From the NCBI RefSeq assembly GCF_030815985.1, contig NZ_JAUSXM010000001.1, positions 6,820,001 through 6,884,000 of the forward strand: a DNA stretch of 64,000 nucleotides, in the 5' to 3' direction. Of the stretch, positions 17,330 to 24,134 are shown piece by piece. The position numbers and the translations under genes were made by a program. The notes under the pieces are model-generated. The model worked only from the letters and a program-made list of their open reading frames with translations. It ran no database searches and was not told the origin of the DNA. Numbering within the stretch: position 1 is the stretch's first letter; each line of letters opens with the position of its first letter. The DNA is from Paenibacillus sp. W2I17. GTDB taxonomy: Bacteria > Bacillota > Bacilli > Paenibacillales > Paenibacillaceae.

Positions 17330-18415
17330 ATGGAATTATCAAGGTCTCAGCAGTTAGCTCAAGAGCATATAACCAATTATGCAAGAAGCCGCAAAAATGA
17401 AGCGGAGCAAACCATTAGGGAAATCCTTCGTATGTCCAACATCGAGCTGAAGACATTTGAAGATGCTATCACTAAACTAAAATCTCATGCAAGTATCGCG
17501 TTACACTTTCACCCAGATCGATTAGATCCGAATATGAAAAGCGTGGCTGAAGCACTACTTGAGCAGGGAGTTTATAAAAGTCAATTTGAAACTTTTTTAT
17601 CGAATGGAAGTGTATCCGCATTTTCAGGTGGTGAACGTGACGTTTGGGAGAATAAAATGTTTGGCGGAGCGTACCAAATAAATGGCTCAACCAATAGCGA
17701 ACGGCCCAAGTATGGGGCACTCAATGTCATGTTACATCCCGATGGACCTGCTCCGCGTTTTGGATCATGTTATTTCCTTTTATCCACTGAGGTCTCTCAG
17801 CGTTGCACGTATACATATTTGGATTCTCACCAAGACCCCGAGGAAAAGGGAACGTATGAGGAATTTGACCTCATTTTAGCTGCTCTTATGAGGGATGTAT
17901 TTTATAGTGATTTTGCCATTGGTGAAAGAAATCTAACGGTTCAAAAGTTAATTGACCATATGCACGCCAATCTTGAGAAACCATTCCAAAATCCATCAAA
18001 CCAAGAGTCAAACCGAAATCTGGACCATTATATCGAAGCTCAGGTTCATGGTGATATTTCCCTTGAAAAAGATGTCAAGATACTTGTTGCCGACCCATCA
18101 TTTAAAGGCACACATACAGGACGAATCTTAGAGCAGATATGTTTAAAGTATTCAATTGATCTCCACTGGCACATGGGCTTTACACTATTAGTTAATGACG
18201 TTCCTATGGATTTTCGAGGTCCTTCGATGACTTCACTAGCCAAAAGAATTGCAAAAAGTGATTTGATTGATGCAAATATCATTGGTTCTGCAGCTATGGA
18301 CTTGAAACGAAACCCAAGCCATTGGAGCGATAGAGGAACCTACAAAGAAGTTCTACAAGAGTTAAAATTACTCTGGCATGTCTTAGTGAGATATGGAAAG
18401 CCAATGGAAGAGTGA
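17330..18415 (+). CDS. DUF3626 domain protein
   Basis: A 361-residue soluble protein that covers the DUF3626 family length. Recognisable elements are IALHFHPDR (residues about 56-64), VAEALLEQGVYKSQFET, then GALNVMLHPDGPAPRFGSCYF and a late DFRGPSMTSL stretch. Conserved histidines and arginines suggest an enzyme, but no reaction is known. It has no signal peptide. The coding sequence is noticeably more AT-rich than its neighbours and sits beside a ribbon-helix-helix gene, which hints at acquisition by transfer. The ribosome binding site AAAGGGAAAGG is moderate. Identification is from memory of the family pattern. Confidence 0.7.
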   Translation: MELSRSQQLAQEHITNYARSRKNEAEQTIREILRMSNIELKTFEDAITKLKSHASIALHFHPDRLDPNMKSVAEALLEQGVYKSQFETFLSNGSVSAFSGGERDVWENKMFGGAYQINGSTNSERPKYGALNVMLHPDGPAPRFGSCYFLLSTEVSQRCTYTYLDSHQDPEEKGTYEEFDLILAALMRDVFYSDFAIGERNLTVQKLIDHMHANLEKPFQNPSNQESNRNLDHYIEAQVHGDISLEKDVKILVADPSFKGTHTGRILEQICLKYSIDLHWHMGFTLLVNDVPMDFRGPSMTSLAKRIAKSDLIDANIIGSAAMDLKRNPSHWSDRGTYKEVLQELKLLWHVLVRYGKPMEE

Positions 18416-18544
18416 AAACATTTTTCGAAATTAAAAATATTGAATATGTAGTGATAAAAATGCTAAAATACCAAATTCTTTTTCCTACTTGTTTGCGTGT
18501 CTCCTGAATTTTAAATTGTTACTCAATAATAGTACTCTAACAAC

Positions 18545-18573
18545 CTTGAGCGCCTAGCCGTTCAAGTTTTTTT
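18545..18573 (+). terminator. Terminator after the DUF3626 gene
   Basis: CTTGAGCG (18545-18552) pairs with CGTTCAAG (18559-18566) and is followed by seven T. The rest of 18416-18652 shows nothing else recognisable. Confidence 0.85.
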
Positions 18574-18652
18574 ATCATTGAAACGGATTACAGACTATAA
18601 ATTTATCTATGAATCTGCTGTCACTAAAACGAACGTAAGTTTTATAATTAAA

Positions 18653-18697
18653 TTGACTTTTTGTCCTGACAATAACATATTATTGTCAGGACAAAAA
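18653..18697 (+). promoter_or_regulatory. Promoter overlapped by an 18-bp-arm palindrome (probable operator)
   Basis: Arms TTTTTGTCCTGACAATAA (18658-18675) and TTATTGTCAGGACAAAAA (18680-18697) are perfect inverted copies around CATA. On both strands the hairpin begins with T and ends with A, so it cannot act as a terminator. A -35 TTGACT (18653-18658) and a -10-like CATATT (18676-18681) with a 17-base spacer place the palindrome over the promoter of the RHH gene 13 bases downstream. This fits an autoregulatory operator. Confidence 0.6.
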
Positions 18698-18710
18698 AAG
18701 AGGTGAAGCA

Positions 18711-18890
18711 ATGTCCGCCAAAAAGATGGGGCGGCCTAAATCTGACAAACCCAAAAGCAGAACGATTGAAATACGTGTCGATGAGGAAATTATGAACAAG
18801 CTCGATATTTCGGCTGAGAAGCTGAATACGAATCGATCAGACATCGTTCGCAAAGGGATTGAGAAGATTTACGACGAACTCCAAAAATAA
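18711..18890 (+). CDS. Ribbon-helix-helix (CopG/MetJ-like) DNA-binding protein, 59 aa
   Basis: A 59-residue basic protein with an RHH fold pattern: a strand RTIEIRVDEE (about residues 17-26), helix A around MNKLDISAEKL, a turn with NTNRSDIV, and helix B VRKGIEKIYDEL. Such proteins bind palindromic operators as dimers. AGAGGTG precedes the ATG. A large palindrome covers its promoter, so autoregulation is likely. No toxin gene follows; the next gene is a DUF6809 protein. It could be an orphan antitoxin or a plasmid-type regulator. Confidence 0.82.
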   Translation: MSAKKMGRPKSDKPKSRTIEIRVDEEIMNKLDISAEKLNTNRSDIVRKGIEKIYDELQK

Positions 18891-18894
18891 AAAA

Positions 18895-18932
18895 GGAAGC
18901 AGCGCTAGTCCCACGAAGAACACGCTGCTTCC
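18895..18932. terminator. Hairpin after the RHH gene
   Basis: GGAAGCAGCG (18895-18904) pairs perfectly with CGCTGCTTCC (18923-18932). The long T-run is on the minus strand; on the plus strand it still forms a strong stem. Confidence 0.65.
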
Positions 18933-19030
18933 TATCACGCAATCACTTGAATGAGCGACTGCATAAATATCCTACCATGTGTAGAACGTTCATTCAAGTG
19001 AGGTGTGAATTGATATACAGGAGGATGCAC

Positions 19031-19324
19031 ATGAATTCGATATTAGAAGCATTATATAATGGACGACTTCGACCAGATGAGATGATGATGCCGACACATC
19101 CTGAATACCAAGCGTTGGGGCGGCAGATTGCAGCTCTGACAGAGCAATGGAAGAATCGTTTGAGCGAGAATGAATTTCTTGAGCTTGAACAGTTATTTGA
19201 CTTGTGTGGCAGATGTGAGGGCATGCATACGGAAGCAGCGTTTGCACAAGGTTTTCGTCTGGGTGCCAACATGTTGATTGAAGTCATGAGTCAGCGGGAG
19301 GAATCGGTGTTGGAGTTTAACTAA
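19031..19324 (+). CDS. DUF6809 family protein
   Basis: A 97-residue, mostly helical acidic protein. It has the pattern of the DUF6809 family: an N-terminal LYNGRLRPDE, a PEYQALGRQI helix, then LSENEFLELEQLFDL and AFAQGFRLGANMLIEV. AGGAGG at 19019-19024 supports the ATG at 19031; the frame is open further upstream but has no ribosome binding site there. Function is unknown; relatives are common as small single genes in Paenibacillus and Clostridia. Confidence 0.75.
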   Translation: MNSILEALYNGRLRPDEMMMPTHPEYQALGRQIAALTEQWKNRLSENEFLELEQLFDLCGRCEGMHTEAAFAQGFRLGANMLIEVMSQREESVLEFN

Positions 19325-19427
19325 GTTTAACGATGTGAGCAGAGATCAGGTTTACTTTTACAGCTAGATTCTCAGGAAATGACGTGCATACAATATACTC
19401 ATTTTGTATCATAAATTGATTATAACA

Positions 19428-19473
19428 AAGCCCTCAAATCCTCTCTGCATTCAGTAGCAGGGTTCGAGGGCTT
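19428..19473 (-). terminator. Terminator of the manganese catalase gene
   Basis: AAGCCCTC (19428-19435) pairs with GAGGGCTT (19466-19473), followed by a weak T-rich tail on the minus strand. Confidence 0.65.
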
Positions 19474-19534
19474 CACTTAAATATAGAGTTAACAATTTAT
19501 ATATAGTGAAAGAACCTGTTAAACAAATTGTTCC

Positions 19535-20437
19535 TTAATCCGCAATATTCCCCGCCATCTTCAGACGACGTGCAATCTCTTTGAAGTCTTCTTGTGATAT
19601 ACCTGGTGCGAATTCTTCCTCGACCGCAGGAGCTTCCGGAATCGGGAATCCTTCAGGAATCCCTTGGATGACTTCAAGAGGTTGTCCATCTTCGGGGTGA
19701 GTTCCTTTCCAGATCTGTCCGATCGTGTTGAAATCTTTATCACTATAGGTGTACAGCTTGGTGTGTACCCCTTTTTCTTCATATTTGCGAGCCTCGTTGA
19801 AGGCTTTGTTGTTCAGTGAAGGGATAGGAACCAGCTTGGTCACATTTACGCCAGTTGCAATCTCAAGTGCTTTCGCATATGCGACAACATGCACGCCGCC
19901 ACGTACCAGCAGGAAACCAACCACTTCCCGGGCTGCCGGGTGATCCGTCATCTCATATACTTTCATCTTATGGGTACGAGCGCCACATTCTAGGAAGAAG
20001 TTATGCAGCAGATCCTCGACTAGGTTGCCACTGTTAAAGACGTTTGCTCCCGTCCATGGATTACCCATAGAGTCAAAAGGCATTGCGCCTTGTGCACCTG
20101 CCAGATAGTGATACGAAAGACGAGCATCTTTTACGGAACCTAGCGGCGTATCGTCGGGTTCTTTGTACTCGGTTGAACCTCTGAGGCACTTGTTAATGCC
20201 ATGAGACACGAGCTCAACATGACCCAATTCTTCGGCGGTAATACTCATGACGAGGTCATAGAAGGGCTTCAGCTTTTCTTTGGATCGAAAATTAAACGAT
20301 TGATAGAGGTAGTTGTTCAACGTTGACATTTCTCCGAATTTGCCGCCGAGCAATTCTTGTATGGCTGCCGCAGCATTCGGATCTGGCTTCTCGACATTGG
20401 GAATCTCAATCAGGATTTCATCCAAGCGTTTGAACAT
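19535..20437 (-). CDS. Manganese catalase
   Basis: A 300-residue non-haem catalase that converts hydrogen peroxide to water and oxygen with a dimanganese centre in a four-helix bundle. Metal ligands are visible in GEMSTLNNYL (E36), AEELGHVELV (E70, H73) and in the second half around FLECGARTHKMK and VRGGVHVVAYAKALE. The length is standard for the family, which includes the spore-coat protein CotJC and KatN. Catalase and spore-coat roles cannot be separated here. AGGAGG precedes the start. It is monocistronic. Confidence 0.94.
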   Translation of the reverse strand: MFKRLDEILIEIPNVEKPDPNAAAAIQELLGGKFGEMSTLNNYLYQSFNFRSKEKLKPFYDLVMSITAEELGHVELVSHGINKCLRGSTEYKEPDDTPLGSVKDARLSYHYLAGAQGAMPFDSMGNPWTGANVFNSGNLVEDLLHNFFLECGARTHKMKVYEMTDHPAAREVVGFLLVRGGVHVVAYAKALEIATGVNVTKLVPIPSLNNKAFNEARKYEEKGVHTKLYTYSDKDFNTIGQIWKGTHPEDGQPLEVIQGIPEGFPIPEAPAVEEEFAPGISQEDFKEIARRLKMAGNIAD

Positions 20438-20698
20438 TCGGGTGTAACCTCCTCAAATTGGTATTACAGATCGTGTAGGGTTTCAGATCGTGAAGTCACT
20501 CTGTCATGGCCTATTACACGTCTATTGGGTTTTTTAAACAAAAAACCAACCAAATGGGACTTAAGCATCGCATAACGCAAGCCACATACCTTCTCCCATT
20601 TGATATTTCTATTACGGTAAAATTTATGTATAATCAAACATTCAAACGAGTCTTCAGGTACAAGAGAAGAGAGCCATGAATCCATAAAGGAGTAAGAG

Positions 20699-21007
20699 AT
20701 GAACAAGCGTTGGATACAAATAGTTGGGATTGTAATGTTTCTAATGATTCTGATGTACATAAGCAGCGAGCCTGCCACAGCATATGTCGTTACGAACGAG
20801 GTTCAGGTGGATGAAGCAACGAGGCAGTTACTTGAAAAGAAATACGGGTTGGAACGTCCTCAGGAACCACAGACTCAACAACACGTTTTCTCGGGTGACT
20901 GGGGAATTAGCTTCCGGACTGAGCCTCCTGATTCGTTTGACCGGCTTGTTCATGTGGTTCCTTTTTCCCTACGGCCACTGGCCTGGATCTTTCGTTTATT
21001 CGTGTAA
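20699..21007 (+). CDS. Secreted or membrane-anchored small protein, hypothetical
   Basis: A 102-residue protein with a hydrophobic N-terminal segment (about residues 6-22) and a possible cleavage site near ATA-YV, followed by a polar region rich in Q and E and a hydrophobic C-terminal stretch. AAAGGAG precedes the ATG. No family is recognised. The next gene, also secreted, starts 56 bases later with no terminator between, so the two are likely co-transcribed. Confidence 0.6.
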   Translation: MNKRWIQIVGIVMFLMILMYISSEPATAYVVTNEVQVDEATRQLLEKKYGLERPQEPQTQQHVFSGDWGISFRTEPPDSFDRLVHVVPFSLRPLAWIFRLFV

Positions 21008-21063
21008 AATGAAACCCGGACGGGCAATATAACAGAAACATATTGTCCCAAGGAGTGAGTGAA

Positions 21064-21384
21064 ATGAGAATGCTCATCGTTACCGTCATGTCGGTAGTCC
21101 TGAGTTTAGCTGGAATTACATCAGGAACAGGTGGCGCTATCCCAGATTATGCGAAGTGGGGAATTATTGCGGTCAAAGAAACACAGACCAAGTATAATGT
21201 GGATATTTTGGACTATAAGCATATCGGTCGTACTTCTCTAACAGCGGATCAATCACGGGAACAGTTCAAGCTATGGGTTCGTGCTAAAGACGGCAAGCAA
21301 TTCGCAGTCTATGTGAATGTTGATTTTAATCCATCTACACAGCAGTTAAAGAGTGTACAATTTTCGGAATCGGACCGACACTGA
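21064..21384 (+). CDS. DUF3889 family secreted protein
   Basis: A 106-residue protein with a signal peptide (residues about 1-25) and a mature part of about 80 residues with the DUF3889 pattern: IPDYAKWGIIAVKETQTKYN, VDILDYKHIGR and then FKLWVR and FAVYVNVDF strands. AAGGAGTGA at 21050-21058 supports the ATG at 21064 rather than the in-frame TTG at 21043. Relatives such as YqzG are small extracytoplasmic proteins of unknown function. It lies in a putative operon with the preceding secreted protein. Confidence 0.78.
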   Translation: MRMLIVTVMSVVLSLAGITSGTGGAIPDYAKWGIIAVKETQTKYNVDILDYKHIGRTSLTADQSREQFKLWVRAKDGKQFAVYVNVDFNPSTQQLKSVQFSESDRH

Positions 21385-21393
21385 TCCGTTATG

Positions 21394-21437
21394 AACCAGA
21401 CTGCCTTATTCATTAAGGTGAAAGTCTGGTTTTTTTA
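21394..21437 (+). terminator. Terminator after the secreted-protein pair
   Basis: AACCAGACT (21394-21402) pairs with AGTCTGGTT (21423-21431), followed by a T-run. Confidence 0.88.
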
Positions 21438-21471
21438 TTTTACAAAAATCCTTTTTTTACTATATGAATAA

Positions 21472-21515
21472 AGAACTTATGTTCGCATATAATATGAAAT
21501 ACAAACAAACGTTCT
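21472..21515 (+). promoter_or_regulatory. Promoter with two LexA-like boxes
   Basis: AGAACTTATGTTCG (21472-21485) matches the LexA operator CGAACATATGTTCG at 12 of 14 positions. It abuts a perfect -10 TATAAT (21488-21493). A second, weaker box, CAAACAAACGTTCT (21502-21515), lies downstream. The -35 region is poor. The arrangement suggests SOS control of the following two-gene operon. Confidence 0.5.
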
Positions 21516-21531
21516 TATTGGAGGGATGGTT

Positions 21532-21753
21532 ATGCTAGGGAAATATATTGGCCAGATGGTGGAGCTTGTCTACATGGATCGTGCAGGGCAGATTACGCAG
21601 CGACAGATTCGAATTAACAGTGTACGTGGCGGGATGATTAGAGCATCAGCGGGAAAAGAAGGCTCACCCCGAACATTTCTGGAGCAAGGTATTCTGGCAT
21701 GGCGTCCTGTTACCGATCTGAATGGGGAGGTAAAGTATGCTGAACGACTTTGA
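21532..21753 (+). CDS. Stand-alone WYL-like mini-domain protein
   Basis: A 73-residue protein predicted as an all-beta SH3-like fold. Its pattern, VELVYMDRAGQITQRQIRI, then GGMIRASAG and RTFLEQGILAWRPV, resembles the core strands of WYL domains, the ligand-sensing part of many bacterial regulators. The ATG at 21532 is preferred because TTGGAGGG at 21518-21525 fits it; the ATG at 21526 overlaps that site. Its end overlaps the next gene by 17 bases, so the two are co-translated. Lacking its own helix-turn-helix, it could work with the winged-helix protein encoded next. Resemblance is by eye only. Confidence 0.6.
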   Translation: MLGKYIGQMVELVYMDRAGQITQRQIRINSVRGGMIRASAGKEGSPRTFLEQGILAWRPVTDLNGEVKYAERL

Positions 21754-22018
21754 ACGAAAGATTTTGCGTATTATGGTGAACTATGCTGGACAACGGCGCA
21801 GGCTGCCGCGTATGGATGAACTGGAGAACAAGACGGGACGAAGCAGAGCTTACATTCATGAGTCATTGCTGGTGCTTGAACGCACCGGGCACATCGCGTG
21901 GGAGAACCGGTCTACTCTTGAAGGGATACAGATTTTGCAGGCATGGGAACAAGTACAACAGCCGGTTCGCAGAAGCCAGCCTTCTGGGGACTCCGTAAAA
22001 TATTTTACGGACTATTAA
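21737..22018 (+). CDS. Winged-helix protein resembling the LexA DNA-binding domain
   Basis: A 93-residue protein. Residues about 4-72 follow the winged-helix layout of the LexA N-terminal domain: FERKILRIMVNYAGQRRRLP, MDELENKTGRSRAYIHESLLVLER as recognition region, and a wing GHIAWENRSTLEGIQI. The serine-protease (self-cleavage) domain of LexA is absent. GGGGAGG precedes the ATG, which lies inside the preceding WYL-like gene. Together the pair looks like a WYL-type regulator split into two proteins. Targets are unknown. Confidence 0.65.
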   Translation: MLNDFERKILRIMVNYAGQRRRLPRMDELENKTGRSRAYIHESLLVLERTGHIAWENRSTLEGIQILQAWEQVQQPVRRSQPSGDSVKYFTDY

Positions 22019-22182
22019 GGTGTGCTTTCAAACTTAAGCAAGCTATACGATGATGGATGTCAGCATCTAAACAGTCTGGAAGTCCAAGTTGGCTGATGCT
22101 GGCGAATGAGTAGATGATTTTCTAAGGAACACAGGACGTCTTATTTGGCCTTCCGCTCCTCTTTTTAAATTGTAAGCAACAT

Positions 22183-22314
22183 CAGACACCTTATTTCCCG
22201 AAATCCCCTGACAAAAACGCTATAAAGGCCAAAAATTCTGATATAGCGTGTCTCAGATTCCTTAGATTTCTAAGGGGGCTTCAAATCCTAGAATAAGACG
22301 CCTCAGATTCGTTA
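22183..22314. repeat. Intergenic repeat cluster (same family as 38731-38916)
   Basis: The 422-base gap 22019-22440 holds no gene. It contains AGACACCTTATTT, a hairpin ACGCTATA (22217-22224)/TATAGCGT (22242-22249), the palindrome CTTAGATTTCTAAG (22261-22274), and AATAAGACGCCTCAGATTC followed by GTTA (22292-22314). The first and last elements recur with few changes in the 38.7-kb gap. This suggests a dispersed intergenic repeat. Confidence 0.55.
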
Positions 22315-22373
22315 CCGCTCGTGGGTCTGAGTTCGGCTTTCAGTAGGTTTGAAGACACCCTCTAGTGAACATA

Positions 22374-22407
22374 AGAAAACGCCAACCCGGATATCCGGAT
22401 CGGCGCT
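22374..22407 (-). terminator. Terminator of the DUF3892 gene
   Basis: On the minus strand GCGCC and CCGGAT pair with ATCCGG and GGCGT around a short centre, followed by TTTTCTT. Confidence 0.7.
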
Positions 22408-22440
22408 TACTGTGTCACACATACAACGTGTGCATCTATT

Positions 22441-22677
22441 TTAGAAATGGGGAAGTTGGTCCAGGTTGTTGGTTGGGTCACCGTCGGCATCGCCGCGAAT
22501 GTACATTTCGCCATCCTTGCCTTTAAATACATTCACACCGGCAATAGCGCCAGCTTTTACTTCTGCAAGTGCCTGCTGATAATCCAGTACACGTCCTGCT
22601 GAAGTTTGAAAAGCTGTCAGGTCACCGTCACCATTTTTCTGTACTGCTGTGAAACTCTCGCGTGTTGTTTGATCCAT
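22441..22677 (-). CDS. DUF3892 family protein
   Basis: A 78-residue protein with the DUF3892 pattern: FTAVQKNGDGDLTAFQTS, LDYQQALAEVKAG, then GVNVFKGKDGEMYIR and a terminal NNLDQLPHF. The family is small, soluble and of unknown function, and is common in Firmicutes. AAGGAGAG precedes the ATG. It is monocistronic with its own terminator. Confidence 0.82.
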   Translation of the reverse strand: MDQTTRESFTAVQKNGDGDLTAFQTSAGRVLDYQQALAEVKAGAIAGVNVFKGKDGEMYIRGDADGDPTNNLDQLPHF

Positions 22678-22789
22678 GATGTCACACTCTCCTTATATGA
22701 CGAGATAGGAATCTGTCTACCTGATTAGCCTATCCGAATTCATCGGAAGTATGCATCATATGCTGATAAGACCTGCCAACGCCGAGATT

Positions 22790-23239
22790 TTACAAGCTCT
22801 TTTTCATACGAACATGCAGAATATCTGCATCATAAAAAGGTTCTTCCGAAATCACTTCATAACCCAGTTTTTCATAGAATTTCTGTGCCTGACATTGAGC
22901 ATCCAGTACAGAATAGGATAAGCCGAGTTCACGTGCCCGTTCCTCCATCGCGAGCAGAAGCACACGTCCATAGCCAAATGAACGATGAGACTCAAGCACC
23001 GCGATCCGCTGCATTTTGGCCGTATCCTTGCTGTAATAGATCAGACGTCCTGTGGCTACAGCTTGGCCATCCGTACTTAACAATACATGATGCACATCTG
23101 GACTGATGACATCATATTGATCAATCTCAATCTCGGCAGGCACCTGTTGCTCGATCACAAACACGTGATGGCGAATCCCCAGGGCTTGCTCCAGTTGTTC
23201 TTCTGTAGATACATAACTAATCTCAGCTGCCAATTCCAT
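22790..23239 (-). CDS. GNAT acetyltransferase (YjcF-like)
   Basis: A 149-residue single-domain GNAT protein. The N-terminal part RHHVFVIEQQVPAEIEID is typical of the ElaA/YjcF group. The acetyl-CoA motif A is QRIAVLESHRSFGYGRVLLLAM, and motif B ends KFYEKLGYEVISEEF-like as KLGYEVISEEPF. It transfers an acetyl group to an unknown amine. AGAAAGAAGGA lies upstream of the ATG. It is monocistronic. Confidence 0.88.
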   Translation of the reverse strand: MELAAEISYVSTEEQLEQALGIRHHVFVIEQQVPAEIEIDQYDVISPDVHHVLLSTDGQAVATGRLIYYSKDTAKMQRIAVLESHRSFGYGRVLLLAMEERARELGLSYSVLDAQCQAQKFYEKLGYEVISEEPFYDADILHVRMKKSL

Positions 23240-23342
23240 TCCTTCTTTCTGCTCTTGCGCGACATATCAGACTGAATTATACAAAAAAATGTTTTTCCTG
23301 TATAGTGAAGTCTGGAACATATTGGGAGAGGAGGGGGTAGTG

Positions 23343-23456
23343 ATGGGCATGACAGGCATCATGGTAATTACATTGCTAATGTCGGCGGGAATGATTACTC
23401 TGTTGTATTACGTTACGAAGAAAGCATACTCACGCAAGTGGGATGAAGATGAGTAA
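23343..23456 (+). CDS. Small single-pass membrane protein (37 aa)
   Basis: A 37-residue protein with one membrane helix (about residues 4-23, TGIMVITLLMSAGMITLLYY) followed by a charged tail KKAYSRKWDEDE. The ATG has a strong GAGGAGGGGG upstream at a suitable distance, which is the main support. Its size and layout recall accessory subunits of membrane complexes, but no partner gene is adjacent. It is below normal annotation cut-offs. Confidence 0.6.
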   Translation: MGMTGIMVITLLMSAGMITLLYYVTKKAYSRKWDEDE

Positions 23457-23471
23457 TTCACCTGTTAACCT

Positions 23472-23729
23472 TCACGGCAAGACTTCACTGCTTCCTCGCG
23501 GAGAATATACATCTTGAATTACAGATTTGGAGTATACGTCCAGCCAGACGGGCAGAGACTCACCATTTTCATTGGGCTGTTGTAATTGTTGGAATTGTAC
23601 CGTATGTTCATCCTTCTCCAAGCCGCAACCAGTAACGGTTGTAATGAGAATCATAAGCCCAACGCAGGGGAAGAAGCATTTGGTAAATGTATATTTATTG
23701 GATTTTGACCGTTTTGTTATGTTTCTCAT
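23472..23729 (-). CDS. Small lipoprotein, hypothetical
   Basis: An 85-residue protein whose N-terminus has a basic region (MRNITKRSKSNKYTFTK), a hydrophobic segment and the lipobox VTGC at about residues 33-36. The mature part is about 50 residues and polar. The start at 23729 is chosen because ACGAGGTG precedes it; an upstream in-frame start at 23816 gives a less likely N-terminus. No family is recognised. Confidence 0.55.
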   Translation of the reverse strand: MRNITKRSKSNKYTFTKCFFPCVGLMILITTVTGCGLEKDEHTVQFQQLQQPNENGESLPVWLDVYSKSVIQDVYSPRGSSEVLP

Positions 23730-23873
23730 AGGGAATTCACCTCGTTGTAGAAATGGTAATCTTTCGTTTATTGTGCACCATTTCGGGTGAATTATAACCA
23801 AATAAATCATTGACAATGAACACGGTTACTTGATATGATACTGTTACTTGATTGGGAAACATTTATATATCAT

Positions 23874-23946
23874 GATCTGTTAGCTCAGCTGGGAGAGCAC
23901 TATCTTGACAGGGTAGGGGTCAGTGGTTCGAGCCCACTACAGATCA
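23874..23946 (+). tRNA. tRNA-Val (anticodon GAC)
   Basis: A 73-base tRNA. The acceptor stem GATCTGT pairs with ACAGATC. The D-arm is GCTCAGCTGGGAGAGC. The anticodon stem CTATC/GGTAG encloses loop TTGACAG with anticodon GAC. The T-arm AGTGGTTCGAGCCCACT is complete. The 3' CCA is not encoded. It is a solitary tRNA gene. Confidence 0.95.
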
Positions 23947-23953
23947 TACATGA

Positions 23954-23990
23954 GAAGCCTTACAATGTAAGGTTTCTTTTCTTTTTTTTA
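23954..23990 (+). terminator. Terminator after tRNA-Val
   Basis: GAAGCCTTAC (23954-23963) pairs with GTAAGGTTTC (23967-23976), with one G-T pair. T-rich sequence follows. Confidence 0.8.
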
Positions 23991-24134
23991 CATACAAACA
24001 TGAATGCAATTTGCGATAGTTTCATTTTCGCTCCTCTTTTTAAACAAAACTTAAATAAAACATAAATTCAGCGTAAGCTTCGTCTTCTATACTTGGTTCT
24101 GAGGTCAACATAGAACAGGAGAAGGAGAGAACTT

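Noticed and set aside
18658..18697. Palindrome read as a terminator of the DUF3626 gene
   Set aside because: The arms begin with T and end with A on both strands, and a separate good terminator already exists at 18545-18573.
23835..24065. A 76-codon frame over tRNA-Val
   Set aside because: It is translation of the tRNA gene and its terminator.
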